Positions 22,581 to 35,968 of a DNA stretch of 64,000 bases are shown here, in pieces. Both the position numbers and the translations under genes were made by a program. Every line of letters starts with the position of its first letter. Position 1 is the first letter of the stretch. Under the pieces are notes generated by a model. That model was not told the origin of the DNA, searched no databases, and saw only the letters and a program-made list of their open reading frames with translations. Source of the stretch: Cycas panzhihuaensis (Eukaryota > Cycadophyta). The stretch lies in the NCBI GenBank assembly GCA_023213395.1, contig CM041465.1, forward strand, positions 78,189,741 through 78,253,740, given 5' to 3'.

Positions 22581-25500
22581 AAGTAGCCTATTCAAGCTAG
22601 ATTCATGAGCTAGTATACTAATTATAAAGCCAATACATGAGTCAGTATAAGGGCTATTTATGAGATAAATTTACTAAGACAAAAATTTGAATATGCTAGT
22701 TATGTCAGTGATATATAACCATGATTCAAAGGCTAAAAGAAGTTGATAAGATGAAAGTAGAATAGAAGAATAAAGTCATATACATATGAGACAAAACTGT
22801 ATATAGATGAAGAGACATATATAATAATGGTAAAACCATATATGAAGTTACATCAAGATGAAACATGAATATTAATAGTATGTTAAGTTGTTTAACTTAT
22901 GTAGATAATTATTTATGTATATAGGCCTATATATTGGAGATATGTGGGTGTTTGAAGAAGCAAGTTGAGTAGAATTAATAAATATATGAGAGCAAAACTA
23001 TTACTAAGTTGCTTTCGACTATACAGGCCATCCACCTATATAAATGACCAAGATTTTATGAGATTAGATACCTCACCAAATCTTATAATTAGCAACAATA
23101 AATTATTTAATGAATGCATAATAGCCCAAGCAAGAATGATCATCCTATGAGAGTAAAATGACAACTAATACCCAATTAATATGTGAAATAGGCAAAAATC
23201 CTATACAATATAATGAGTGACAAAAATTAATAGGTATGAGGTATGAAAAGTAACATGATTAACAAATATTTGATAGGTTGAAATCAAAAGGTATATAAGG
23301 CATAGTGATTTATCGATGTTATATGATGAGGGTTTTAAGTATATGAAAAATGATAAAGTGACTATTGCTACAAAACTTTAAAGATCTACAAGCTTAAACT
23401 AATATGATGATAAGGCACTATTAATATATTGTGGTGTCAAGTGATGTGAAAATAACTACCTTATTTATTCTTGTTTATGTAATTGAAGGAAATTTTTTTG
23501 TGCATAATATCAATGTATATTATATTCTATTATAGAATTATATTTACTTATTGGATTATCTTGCAATGGTATTAAGAACAATATATAAAACCCTCTATGT
23601 GAAGATGGTCTTAATCATTGGTCTAGAAGAGGTTTAAGTAGCCAAATTAGAGATTTAAAAACTAAGAAAGGAGGTCGATCAAATTGAGGTAGAATAAGGT
23701 CAATCCATATACCATATAACCAATCTATAAGAGTGACTCTAGGAGGCCAATCAATTCCATACATTGATCAGACAATAACAATAAACCATCAATTAGATCA
23801 ATATTTATGAGTTTACATCAAAGGTAAGCCAATCAAATGGTTGCCACATGCGAGATAGGCTAATTAAATAATCAATATGGATAGTTAACCTAAATCCAAA
23901 CCATAGGTCACTTTATTAGGATCAATTTAAACACGCAAGGCACCAATCGGATAGAGTAGTATTATTGATTACATTGAAGCAAGTATTGGTCATTCCACAT
24001 AATAGATACTCTCTGCATGGATGATCTTCAAAGAATAGTCCTTAACTGGCCATGGAATCATGGAGAAAAAATATAGATCTTTTCATCTAACAAAGAATAA
24101 AATAATACAATAACACACCATCATTTCATTATTCCATTATTTATAGAGGAGGATATCATATTCTTTCATATAAAAGTAGACATAGAAAAAGTTAGCCTTG
24201 AATTTTCTGATTAAACACACAGATGTAGAGGAAAACTAAATAAATTTTTGATGTGATAAAAAAATTATATTTTGATTTTTAAATTAATTATTTTTTTATA
24301 AATTTTAAGTTTTATGGACATGAAATTTTATAAAGGTGGATTAATTTTTTTTTTTTTTGTATTTGTAAAATTATTTTAAGCTATATTTCATAAAATTTAA
24401 AATTTGTGAAGCCCCTTTGCTCTTAGAGGATGGTCACATGGAATTAATAGGTGATAAGTGACCTAGTAATAATTAGTCTAAGTAATTTTCTTAAGGATCA
24501 CATTTTTTTCATGACATATTGACATATTTTTTGCCATAACTTTTCATTAGAATACTCTTTTTTTATCCTATCAACTGCATTAGAAAGAGAATTCTAAGAT
24601 GATCGAAATGAGTAGTTACAAGGTGTATTTCAAAGATTTGGCGACAAATATATTAATAGATAATATTAATCAAAGTTCTCTTAACCTCATAAAAGTTACA
24701 TTTCATGACATATTAAAGAAAAAATTCATATATTTTAATGTTTCCAAAGGCTCTTGATATGATGATTATGTTATTGTTGATTAATGAAAGATGAAAAAGG
24801 AAGATTCGTTTAAAATTAAATATTTAAAGCTCATTTATGATATTTGGAGACTTATAACAAATGAAAAATATATGAAATGGGATATATTTAATATAATATT
24901 GATATGGAAATCTTATATATATATATTATACTTGAAAATCCCCCTTAGAAAGTTATTCATCTAGTTTAGTGAAGTGCACATTAGTAGTTAAATGATAGAT
25001 CACCTAGTTTAAATGGGTTATTTAAATGATTGATGACACATATTTTATAATGACACCACCTAATATTTGATAAAGAGCCTAGATTATTTGTTTGATATTA
25101 GAGGGATAAGTTATTATTAAGAATTCCAGCTATTTTATGAGATAAGAAAATATCTCATATATTATTTACTTGACACATTAATTTAGTTGTTAAGATTATC
25201 TAGTTAATAATATAAAGTATTTATCAATAATAAATCTAACTTACCATATGTAATAAGAGACATAGAAACATATTATTTATGTTACCCTATTATAGCTAAC
25301 TTATCTTGGCTAAGTAGTTTACCTTATTCTCAAAGTTAGTTTATTCAATGATTAATTTGATGATGAGTTATTAAATGTTACCAAGAAAAGTTATAAGTAT
25401 GTAGAATGATAAAGGTTATGTATAAGATATTTTCTTATATGCAAGAGGTGAGATAAATGATATTACTCTTATACAACACATATATTATATTGTTAATCTC

Positions 25501-26073
25501 GTATATAAGAGTTAAGAGATTTTATGCTACTCTTATTAGCTAATAAAGTATGAATAAGAAGCACATCCTATAAAATTAGTGATTATAATGGTTGATTACC
25601 CATGTATTTTCGTAGATGGTTGTTATTTTATATGGACATAAATAATTGATTTTGGTTTATAAGATTATTCTAATGACTAGCTAATAGATAATATTTTACA
25701 ACAATATTACAAGTGAAGATATAAAAATATTTAGGAAAATACTTCATATATTCATTAATATTTAATAGAACAATGATTGGTATTTATATTTATATGTTAG
25801 ATGTTTATAGTTGGTCACCATTGATCATAAATGGTTATATATAGGTTAATATTTATTAGTTATTTATAAGTTAATACTTATAGAAGACAAGCTTTATGAA
25901 TGATAGATTTATAAGTTACAAAGGATGATACATGATACAACATGATATAGATTCATACAACTTGATATAAATTTTGATACAAGTTATAAGATCTAAGAGA
26001 TATAAAGATATTGAAGACCATCAAGATTGAAGATGAAGATAATAAATTGAAGATATTAAACATGAAGGGGGAC
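22581..26073 (+). other. Internal region of element B, no coding seen
   Basis: About 3.5 kb of AT-rich DNA. The longest frame (22965-23150, 61 codons) has no recognisable domain and I do not call it a gene. The part at about 24400-24650 resembles part of element H (about 42890-43110). The part at 25593-25660 resembles subterminal stretches of E and H (see findings). A PPT, GAAGGGGGAC, closes it at 26064-26073. Confidence 0.6.
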
Positions 26074-26613
26074 TGTTAAAATATGTGAAATTATCATATA
26101 TATAATATTTAATATAAAATAGTGGACCCACATACAAGCCCACCAATTAAATATATTGACATATGTGATATGTACATATATCTATGTAAACATACTATTG
26201 GATAATATAAAGGCTCAAGAGAAATTATAAGCTACTCATGAGGTGACTATTATTATAAATATGCATATACGCCACTTTAAAACTTTAGAAAGGATTAGAA
26301 AAAGTCTATGACCTAGAGATGTATTCATTCTAATTTCAAAGAGGAGCTCCTAACTCTACCTTCTGCCATTGTTTTTTTCACACTAAATTTTCATGAATAA
26401 ATATATTGTCTCTCTTATGATGAATGCTCATGAAAGTTTATTACACATTTGATCTATTATTTACTTTCTATTCATGTTTATTATTTTGTATGTATATGTT
26501 CCTCATGAGATAATTTATTCATTATGCATTTATTATACATACTTGACATATTTCTATTATATATACTTTCTACATCACAATATGATATCATATTTAAATT
26601 ATAAATTCTAATA
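26074..26613 (+). repeat. 3' LTR of element B
   Basis: 540-base partner of 16211-16729, ending ATTCTAATA before the TSD copy GGTTA. Confidence 0.88.
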
Positions 26614-26618
26614 GGTTA

Positions 26619-27488
26619 AAGATTTAGATAAGAAGAATTCAGACCGTGATGCTTGTATGCTATTATTATACCACTACTTCTATAATTTAGGATGGTAGTG
26701 TCACTATAGTTTTAGTAATATGTATTTAAATATATAGTAATCTTAATAATGTGTATTCATATGACTAATAGTTTTAGTAATTTATATTTAAAAGTATAAG
26801 AGTCTTAGTGATTTTAGACTATATATGGGAGTACCTAGAACTTATGAATTAGGATATACTTGGTTCTATAGACCCCTTGATAAGCTTCTTAATCATTACT
26901 ATCACTCAATTTAATCTCTTGGGTTACCAACTATGAAGGAAATTTGTACCCATAATTATGATAGTCATATTAGGGTGTTTATGAGGAGTAACATTTCGAC
27001 ATTAATTACTAACTACTGCACTGTAAAGGATAGGTGATTATAAATTTTCCTATATTAGATAAGGTAAGGGAACCTATAAGGATTTTCTAATATACCTAAA
27101 GGTATATAGACTTTCAATTCCATAACCAAATTCTATCTAAGTCCTGTGTAAGTAGAGTTAACTGGTTCACTTCATGCACAGGTATATATCCACATACACT
27201 TAACCTGAAATGATAGATCCTTATGATTTTTAAAGACCCTTGATACAAGGTCTCTACTTAATAGCTAGAGGATAGGTGTTTTTCTTCTCACTTATAATTA
27301 ATTATGAAAATTTAAAAAGTAGTAACAACATAAAAATAAAAATAGAAGTGAGAGGTTTCCTAGATTTTTTACCACGGGGTAAAACAAAAATTTCTACTTT
27401 CTTAAGTCCTTCCACTACTTTTACTTTCTCTTGATCTTATTTTTTATATTATGGAAGACCTACAACTTGACTCTGATACTAATTAGGA
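26619..27488 (-). other. Leader of gypsy A, distal part
   Basis: Continues element A on the far side of B. It aligns in order with the leader of element C (about 21290-22160): the GGTGCTTGTA block, the AGGGGGAACCTA…TCCTCTAATATACCT block, and TTCTATCTAA.TC.TGTGTAAGTA. No reading frame. It ends in a PBS: minus-strand TAGTATCAGAGTC at about 27467-27480. Confidence 0.75.
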
Positions 27489-27864
27489 TGTCTTTCCCAA
27501 CTATTTACTCACACATAGAAATGATAATAGAAAATAGATAGGAAATATAACACTTGTATTAATATTTAAAACTAATACTCTAAAGAGCACTAAATGAACA
27601 TAAAGAAAATTGAAGAGTACCAAAGTATAATTCTCTCAAGAGAAGATCATTACATAATAAACTTTTCTTAATAATCTATGACCCTTAAATAGATAAAAGA
27701 GTACATTTTCCATGCAATCCTATTAGTGGGCTAAAAGATCTTTCATTTCATTAATGGATTTAATAGCCCACATAAAAAAGTTAATAACTAGCACTTAACC
27801 TCCTAATGCCTTAATCATGAGTGCTAATATCCTGATCTCGCTAACTACATATTATCATGTAATA
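27489..27864 (-). repeat. 5' LTR of gypsy A
   Basis: On the plus strand it starts TGTCTTTCCC next to the PBS and ends TTATCATGTAATA, the same end as the LTR of element C (TTGTCATGTAATA at 17194). The middle has diverged from C. The LTR expected at the other end of A (590-1122) looks different. Confidence 0.7.
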
Positions 27865-28127
27865 GGTTTTGTCACTTATTTCTATTCCTATTTATTTATG
27901 ATTATGGTGGTAATAATAAATCAAATTATAACATAGCTCATTTATGAATCACTTGCATTCATACATCTAATATTATTATAAGTATAAACATCATATATTG
28001 CCATATTATTATAACAATATTAAATTACCCATATTTCACATCATTACTATGGTAACTATACACTTATGATTATCTTGATATTAATAAATAATATAATTTA
28101 TCATTATATATTTATCACTCTAAGTCA
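27865..28127. other. AT-rich spacer between elements A and E
   Basis: No frame or repeat recognised. It contains the AGTCA target of element E at its right end (28123-28127). Confidence 0.5.
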
Positions 28128-28454
28128 TGTTGGGTAATGTTTAACCTATGGGATTATTAAATTGATGTGATTACCCCTTTGATATATACTACAGGGTCAT
28201 GGTATATATACTTCTTCATGTAATCGATCATTACTTGATCGAGCGACTCCTAGATTGTGATTAGATAGCTAGATTGTGACATGTACTATAAATATATATT
28301 AGTTTGATATAATATAATTAGAAGTGGTTATTTTTCACAAGTATGTTCTATTGTACATTTGTATATATTATTTTATTTATTATTCACCTATGTGTATTTA
28401 TATTTTCATTACCTTATATGATTCTAGACCTTAGATGGGTATTTATTTTTAACA
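28128..28454 (+). repeat. 5' LTR of element E
   Basis: Partner of 35511-35838; shared blocks include GTGATTAGATAGCxA and ACTATAAATATATATT (TATA region). Confidence 0.9.
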
Positions 28455-29636
28455 AGTGATATCAAAACCCTAGTTCAAGTTTTTTTTTACCCAAGTTAGG
28501 CTGTAAGACTATAAGTATATTCACCTATTAAGGGTTTATCTTGGACTTATTTTATCATTTTTTTTGTGCCCAATAAAGAGGGTAGTCGATTTGTTTACTA
28601 TGTTAGGTTTTGCTATAGGTTATAGATGGTTTTGAATTAAGGTTTTATAGGACACCTAGAAGTATATTGGTGTCATGAGCCTGAATCATATTAGTATAAG
28701 CTCATAGAGCATGTTAGTATTTATACATGAAAATTTAATCAAGAGCATAGATGTTATAGTTATCTTAAATTCCATAAAGGTTTTTAATATGTTTAATTTG
28801 TTATTAAACTAGTTATTTGTATGTTTTGCTAGTATACATATAGGTGTTATACATGAGTCATAAAGTGAGGCTTTAGATATAGGGATCACCCTACTAAGTT
28901 ATGCTAAGTAGCCCACTATTCATCCCTCTATCATGTTCACCATTATCAATGAGGGCTTGCGATATATTAAGAATAATAAATGATTTATTAGCTCATATTA
29001 AGGAAAATTGGTATATTTAGGGCTAAGATGTAAAGCTTATTGATTTATTGTAATCTTGTGCATGAGAAGAAATTACTAGTTAGGTGTGTATATGCAACAT
29101 GTACTAGGTTCATTGGGATTTATCAGTGCACCACTGCGTCAACAAGTTAAAAGTTGATAGTTGTTATTTGATGAGGAAACTAAAGCATTGTGCAAGGATC
29201 TTTCTTATTTTTAAGTTGTAACAGGTTATAGAAGAGGATCTAAGATTATGGCCGAGGTTATAAATTGCTTAGAGTGCTACAGTGATGTATGAAGGAATGA
29301 TGACGATTTGTATAGATTTGATGTGCTTTTGGTTCCTTTTTTTCCTTATATTTTACTTACATTCTAGCTTTATTAGTGTACATTCATTATGATAATATAA
29401 TTTTTGAGCCCTATCTAGTTGATAATTGGCTCCATCTAAGGTTAGGTAGATTTAAGCCTATTTGAGTGCTTTTTTTTTATTTTGGTGCCTCCTAACTAAG
29501 TATTTTTAATGTTGAGAACTTTTTAAAAGCTACTAGTACCTTTTATCGATGTATATCTAATAAAGAATAATATACATGGTGTCTAGAGTAGTTGAGTACC
29601 TTATTTTACTATTGGATGACTTTGACATTATGTTGG
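28455..29636 (+). other. Internal region of element E, left part, no coding seen
   Basis: Starts with the PBS-like TGATATCAAAACCC (28457-28470). No frame longer than chance and no recognisable domain. Confidence 0.6.
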
Positions 29637-30125
29637 TGAAGAGAAAATATAACCGTAGAAGTAATGTATTAATAAAACTCTAAACCATACAAAGAATAAA
29701 TAATATAAGTAAACTAAACATATAATAAAGAACACCAAGAGATTTAGGTTAAGCATAGAACATTTTATTAGTCTAAGTAACAACTATAGAATTATAAAGA
29801 GACCCCAACTCTCTTCTAATCCACCTATCAAAGACTCATCCAACCTTATTATATGTGCTATTACAAAAGAATATATAAATATAAATTTATGATATATCAC
29901 TTTGTAATTTTATAATATAATAGGCATAAACTATTAGCTAAAAATGACCCCATAAGACATCCAATTTTTTTTTTTAAGAGTCTCTTACCTCTAAACCTTC
30001 ACCTAGGGGCCACTTACCTCCCATACCTCCTAATTGAGGGTCCTACTACAATCCCTCAGACCCTACTAAGGGGCTTGAGTATAATATATATATATATGCA
30101 TGTAATACTTACAAAGTATTTAACA
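29637..30125 (-). repeat. 3' LTR of copia F
   Basis: 489 bp; contains a T run and a C-rich stretch (29975-30070) missing from the other LTR, and a short TA run near 30088. Confidence 0.75.
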
Positions 30126-30469
30126 TATCTAATGATTTTTCACTTATTAAAAACTTTATAAGAAACCCATATATAGAATTACTGAATGTTAAAAACACAA
30201 ATACCCTTTGCATTTTTATACCATTTTTTTTTTTTTTGTGCTAATAATCTTAGTCAATGAGTCTATACCATTCTCTTATATAGCAATCTTCTATAAGTCT
30301 ACCTTATGGTACTGAACTATTTCTCTCATAAAATAGAACTGTATATTAATATATTTTGACTAAGCATGAAATATGGGATTCTTTACTAGGTAGATTACAG
30401 TTTGACTCTCATAAGCTATCCTTATAATATCCTACTTAAACTTGATATCTTTGTATATTTTTTATAATC

Positions 30470-31640
30470 ATACTAGTTCCTTGCATATATGAGTAACTAC
30501 CATATACTTTGTTATTGTGATGGAAAATACCATAACTTATTGTGTTCTACTCATTTAGTTGATACACTACCATAAAGGGTAAAAACATACCTACTTGTAG
30601 ATTTTCTATGATCAAGATCTCTAGCCTAATTAACATCAATAAATCCTTTTAGGTTTATTATTCTACTCTTTATAGAATCTCTTTGATAATAAATTCTATA
30701 GTATAATATATCCCGTAGATATTTAAAAATCTATTTTTTAGCTACTTGGTGCTCCCTACCTAGGTTTGATATGTACCTATTAACTACTCCTACTACATGG
30801 GCAATGTCTATTCGAGTGCAAACCATTGCATATATCAGACTACTAACTACACGAGTATAAGGGATAAATACCATGTCTTTAATTTCTTGGTGAGTCTTCA
30901 GGCAATGTTTTACTAATAATTTTAAACCAATAGGAAGACAAATATTAACTAATTTATTATCTTATAAACTGACTTGCTATAATATTATCTCAATATACTG
31001 CCTCTAACTAAGCTAAAATTTCTCATTTCTTCTATCCCTTTTAATTTTAATGTATAAAATAAAATATGTAATATTGAGGTCCATCATCCCAAAATGAGAT
31101 ATAAGTTGGATTTTTATAAGTCATTTTATTTCTTTATTATTACTAACTAAAGGTATAAAATCAATATATAAATCTAGAATAACAAACTAATTAACAACCT
31201 ATTTATAATAGACATAATAATTTGCTTTACTATACACAAATCCATTTGCCAATATATGTAAATCAAACTTCAGATACCACATCCTTGGGGACTGTTTCAA
31301 GCCATATACTAGCTTCTTCAACCTGCATACCATATTCTTCTTCTTTACAACTTCAAAACCTTTAGGCTATAACATATAGATTTCTTCGTCAAGGTTACTA
31401 TGAAGAAATATAATCTTCACATGCATTTGATCAACCTCAAGATCATAGACAACTACTATAGCCAACAAAAATCTAATTAAAGTTACCTTTATAATAGGAG
31501 AAAACACCCTACTAAAATCTATTCCCTTGACATAAGAATAACTCTTTGCTACCAGGTGGGCCTTGTACTTTTCTATAGTATCATTTACCTAAATCTTTTG
31601 CTTGAAGATCTATTTATTATCAATAGATTTTCTACCATCA
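30470..31640 (-). pseudogene. copia F reverse transcriptase and RNase H, decayed
   Basis: On the minus strand the RT reading includes IKVTLIRFLLAIVVVYDLEV and QMHVKIIFLH.NLDEEIYM (about 31390-31500), CRLKKLVYGLKQSPRMWY (about 31290-31330) and LDLYIDFIPLV (about 31160-31190), where the second aspartate of the Y(V/I)DD motif reads F. RNase H follows to the left (about 30500-31000) with …LIYAMVCTRIDIAHVVGVV and DL.HRKSTSRYVF. Many stops at expected Q/W positions. Confidence 0.82.
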
Positions 31641-32137
31641 AATAGATCTATTAAATCCTATATATTATTTTTATCCAAAGCCATCATTTCTTCTTCCATG
31701 GCTTTCATCCAAAGTTGGTTCTCTTATGAATTTAGAGCCTTCTGAATAATACCTAGATCATTATTTAGAGTAGATTAAATGAAAGAGAAGTGCTAAAAGT
31801 GTTTAGGAATATGTTTGTTAGGTTATCTTCTTTCACGAGTTGATCTCCTCAAGATATAAGGTTCTTGAGGTTAGGCTACCTCCATAGCTTATCCTTTCTC
31901 TTTAGTTAACTTATATTCTGATATAAAATATTTAACCTTTACCTAAAACTATATCTTCTTAAAGTCTTATTCCTTGGATTATTTATCACACTTTAGAGAC
32001 CTAAACTCCTCTCTAAAGATAACATCATAAATATATATAACTTTCTATGTTTTAAGGTTATAAAGCTCATACCCTTTAACACCATCACCATAGCCAATAA
32101 AAATAGTCTTTTATGATTTAAAATAAAGCTTAGTCCT

Positions 32138-32560
32138 TTATAGGTTAGGAATATACATAAAATCTTCAAAACTAAAAGCTCTAAGATGACCAAGATATGG
32201 CTTCTTAAAAGGCCATACTTCTTTAGGCATTTTGTATATTAAGATAGTTATTAGTGATCTATTTATCAAGTAGCTTATAATCATCACAGCCTCAACCCAT
32301 ACTTTTTTCTGTAAATTAATAATACTAAGCATGCTCCTCAATATCTCTAGTAAGGTCCTATTCATCTTTTCAACAACTCCATTCTACTATGATGTATAGG
32401 GAGTTATCTTCTACCTTTCCATCCCATACTACGTAGAAAACTTCTTAAACTCTTTTAATAAAAATTTACCTCCATTATCAGTCCTTAGTACTTTGATTTT
32501 CCTATTATCCTAATTCTCAATTAAAGCCTTGAATTCTTTGAATTTATTGAAGATCTTAAA
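32138..32560 (-). pseudogene. copia F integrase, decayed
   Basis: A 75-codon open piece (32138-32365) begins MNRTLLEILRSMLS, the helix after the catalytic glutamate of copia integrase. It continues with W.EAV..ISYLINRS and KMPKEVWPFKKPYLGHLRAF. Upstream on the minus strand (about 32400-32500) the LRTDNGG-like segment with the second aspartate is still discernible. Frames break between the two. Confidence 0.82.
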
Positions 32561-33419
32561 TTTTTGCTTGAGAAAGTACATCCATATCTTTCTTGAGAAA
32601 TCATTTATGAATAAGATAAAGTATTAGGACCCACCCAATGAGGGTACATCAATAGATCTAAAAACATCATTTTGTACTAGTTGTAGAATGCCTTTTGGTC
32701 TTTTTAAGCTTAAAGGAAAGTTAACTCAATTCTATTTACCATAAATACAATACTAACAGCAATCAAAATCAAAGGATCTATTAATTCTAGAGATGTCTTC
32801 TATCATACCTTTAAAGAATAAATTATGGAGGTCTTTCTCTCTAATGTAGCTCAATCTATGATGCCATAATATAGTTTTATTAACAAGTGATACTTAGGTC
32901 TTACCTACATTACTACTACTTTTTATAATAATTAGATTATAACTACCAACACATACCATACTTACATCAAGCTTATACAATATTCTAAATTAGACCTCTC
33001 TTGTTAATACCAATGCTCCTTGAACCATTCTATAACTATCTTATTAGAAATTACTTATATTCTTACATTACCTAATTGACTAATATATAATAGACTCATA
33101 TCCAAGTTAGGAATATGACTCACATCAGGGATAATTTTAACCCTTCCATCCCCATATTAAACCTTCATCCTTCTAAGACTCTCAATTTTATATAGGTAAT
33201 AATCTCCAAGGAATACTTCACTTTTATTAATACCTTTACATATATAGAACCATTCACCTATAGGGAATAATATAAAGTGAGGCACTAGATTCAGTTAGCT
33301 AAGACTCAACATTTGATAACTTTCATGAGGTTTCCAAATAAACATTTCCATCTACTTCATCAAAGGTTTTTACTAACTTAGAAGAAGTAGCTTTAAGTGA
33401 TTTTTCCTTGTCAATCTTA

Positions 33420-34190
33420 GCTCAATACTAACTCTTCAAATAACTAGCCTTCCAACATCTCTAGCATACTAAGGGGCCTTTACTTGGAGATTTGGATTTT
33501 CCTCTAAATTTTGGCTATTTATTCTTAGGCCCTTATTGATTGTGATGTAAAGTTTAACCTCTCAATACTAATACTTCTTTAAAATGATCCTCAAAATAAT
33601 TTTGCCTTATCTCTTCTAATAGTAGAGTAGTAACAACCTCATCAAATTTCAAGGTGCTAATAGTTGTAATGCTAGTCATCATCACAAGATTATCCCAGGA
33701 ATTAAGAGGTAAACATAGTGGGATAATACACTTGTCTTCCTTATATATTATTATCCCAACTAAAACAAGGTAGCTCCCCATGGTGTTAAATATAGTGAGA
33801 TGATCTACAACTGTATTTCCATCACTTATTCTAAGTGAATATAATTCTTTTTTAATAAAATAGCTTATTAACTCTAGACTTAGTTTGATATAAAGACCTT
33901 AACTTATCCTATAGATCTTTGGTTTTAGATTGCAATAATATTTAATAATACCATGTCTAAAATAAATAACCTTATTAAACTAATTATTTTTTGATTAAGC
34001 TTCTTTCACTCTTTATCAACCATATTTGTAGGCCTTATTTCTACCATAGTAATTTATAATTTTTTTTTAATGAGGATATCTTCCATCTTTAGCTTCCACA
34101 ACTTAAAATTTTGGCCATTAAACTTTTCAATCTCTATCTTCATAGTGCTTTCCAAGATCTTTGTACTCAAGTTTACTAGACAAGGCTTCT
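33420..34190 (-). pseudogene. copia F gag with damaged zinc knuckle
   Basis: An open piece at 33554-33781 reads …CLPLNSWDNLVMMTSI…TLKFDEVVTTLLLEEIRQ, the UBN2-type gag core (P.S.D…..L..LT.DE....L..EE.R). Downstream at about 33440-33475 the reading C-stop-RCWKASYLKS-stop-Y corresponds to a CCHC knuckle in which the histidine and last cysteine have become tyrosine, as C-to-T or G-to-A changes would cause. The gag start lies near 34190. Confidence 0.75.
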
Positions 34191-34241
34191 GCTTGCTAAA
34201 TGGATTTCTATAGAACTAAAACTCTTAACTTTGATAATAAA

Positions 34242-34611
34242 CGAAGAGAAAATATAACCACAAAAGTAATGCATTAATAAAACTCTAAACCATGCAAAGA
34301 ATAAATAACATAAATGAACTAAGTGTACAAATAAAGAACACTAAGAGATTTAGGTCATTTTACTAATCTGAGCACTAACTAAAAAATTATAGAGAGATAC
34401 TAACTCTTTTCTCATCCACCCATCAAAGACTCATCTAACTTTATTACATATGCCATTATAAAAGAATATATACATACAAATTTATAAGATACTACCCTGC
34501 AATTTTATAATACAATGGGCATTAACCATGGGCCAAAAAAACCCCCCAAACTCTACTAAGTGTTTCAAGTATAATACCTATACCCATGTAACACTTATAA
34601 AGTATTTAATA
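34242..34611 (-). repeat. 5' LTR of copia F
   Basis: 370 bp partner of 29637-30125, about 120 bases shorter because of one internal length difference. Confidence 0.75.
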
Positions 34612-35510
34612 TATCTAATAATTAGACACCTATTTATGGTAAAAATTTAAAGTTGAATATGTATTTTATAATTATAATGCTTCTATTGAGTTTGTAATAC
34701 TAAAAAATATAGATATGATATTTCATAGATTGATAAATAGTTGAAAAATAGTGATTGCATATCATTGGAAACCCCATAAAGGTGCATAGGTTAAATGAAT
34801 TTTAGAGATTAATTTTTATTTTTTCAAAGTTTATAAACTTTAGTGCATGAAATAAAAGTATTTTACATTATTTTTTAAAGTTTGCTTAGCCCCTAAACCA
34901 ATTATATGTGAGTTTTAATGTGACTAGGCGCTAACTCAAAAAGGTGTGTTTTATTTTTTGACTTTTTCATCTACAAATATACTTATGATAAAAAAAAAAG
35001 GTGTATCTCCCTTATATGATATTCAAATTGAGTGTTGTTAGTTATATAGCAAAGTTAATTTCTAAAGTTTTCTAACAAGTGGTAATATAATATGTTTTGA
35101 GAAAATTTCAAGGTAATTTTAATGGTGTGAAGTTTAGATATTGATTTTATAGGCTATTAAAATGGAGTTTGTTATTAAAAAATAGGTGTTTTATCATATG
35201 TTGCTACTCAGATAACTATTTCTACAAGTTTGTTCCATGGTATAATAGATGGGATTAAGGGTTTCTAACTCATTTTTTTCCCCTAGAGGTATAACCTTAA
35301 TTAGAAGATCCAAAAGTAAGCCAAATAAGAGCATATGAAGCCTACATGGTAGGTAAACACTAGTGAATCATATATATAAAGGTCATTCTAGAGGATTAGT
35401 AGGTATAATAGTTAGTTACCTATATGTTTTAGTAGTTGTTTTATTTTTATATAGACCTAACATCATATTTGAAACAACTATGTAATATGGATTTAATATT
35501 AAAAGAGGAA
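34612..35510 (+). other. Internal region of element E, right part
   Basis: No coding. It contains the TAG.TAGTTACCTATATG…TATATAGAC module near 35405-35470 shared with B and H, then the PPT AAAAGAGGAA (35501-35510). Confidence 0.6.
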
Positions 35511-35838
35511 TGTTGGCTAATAATTAACCTATGAAATTATTAAATTAATATGATTACCTACTTGATGTATATTAAGGGGTTATAATATGTACACATTTTT
35601 ATATAATCGATTATTGGTTGACCAACTAATTCCTTGATTGTGATTAGATAGCCAAGTGGTGATATATACTATAAATATATATTGGTCTAACATAATATAA
35701 TTAGAAGTGATAATTTTCCATAAGTATATTATGTTGTGGATTTATACATATTCTTTCATTTGTTATCTACCTATATGTCTTTATATTTTTGTAGTCTTAT
35801 ATGATCCTAGATCTATTTATGGGTATTTATTTATAATA
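35511..35838 (+). repeat. 3' LTR of element E
   Basis: Partner of 28128-28454, followed by the TSD AGTCA. Confidence 0.9.
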
Positions 35839-35968
35839 AGTCATATGTATTATTATGATATTAATTAATATGATAACATTAATTATTTTATTTTATATAT
35901 AGACATTTAAATATATGCATTTAGTAATTATATATACTTATTATACTTGTATTTTAACCATTATTTCT

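Larger units (their letters stand above)
16211..26613 (+). mobile_element. Non-coding LTR retrotransposon B (LARD-like)
   Basis: Two related LTRs (16211-16729, 16730 being the first base of the PBS; 26074-26613) with terminal inverted repeats based on TGTTAGAAT/ATTCTAACA. The first copy begins TA and the second ends ATA through single transitions. The PBS TGGTATCAAAG directly follows the 5' LTR; GAAGGGGGAC precedes the 3' LTR. The 5-base flanks gatta (16206-16210) and ggtta (26614-26618) match at four of five positions. Apart from nested element C, the roughly 3.5 kb internal region shows no gag or pol. It therefore depended on proteins supplied in trans. It is inserted in gypsy A. Confidence 0.87.
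29637..34611 (-). mobile_element. Ty1/copia retrotransposon F (minus strand, degenerate)
   Basis: A minus-strand copia nested in E. The LTRs at 29637-30125 and 34242-34611 align from GAAGAGAAAATATAACC to GTATTTAA.ATATCTAAT. The right LTR lacks about 120 bases present in the left one (about 29950-30070). A PBS-like TTATTATCAAAGTTAAGAG lies on the minus strand next to the right LTR (about 34222-34240). Domain order on the minus strand is gag, integrase, RT, RNase H, i.e. copia. No TSD was recognised, so the ends are approximate. Every domain has stops. Confidence 0.82.
28128..35838 (+). mobile_element. Non-coding LTR retrotransposon E (LARD-like)
   Basis: LTRs at 28128-28454 and 35511-35838 (327 and 328 bp, TGTTGG… to …TTAACA/TAATA), with the perfect TSD AGTCA (28123-28127, 35839-35843). 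A PBS-like TGATATCAAAACCC sits right after the 5' LTR and the PPT AAAAGAGGAA before the 3' LTR. The internal parts not due to nested copia F (28455-29636 and 34612-35510) total about 2.1 kb and show no gag or pol. The element is thus non-autonomous. It shares its 3' subterminal module with B and H. Confidence 0.9.

Noticed and set aside
22965-23150. 61-codon frame as a small gene
   Set aside because: It lies in a non-coding LTR element, has no domain, and frames of this length are expected by chance here.
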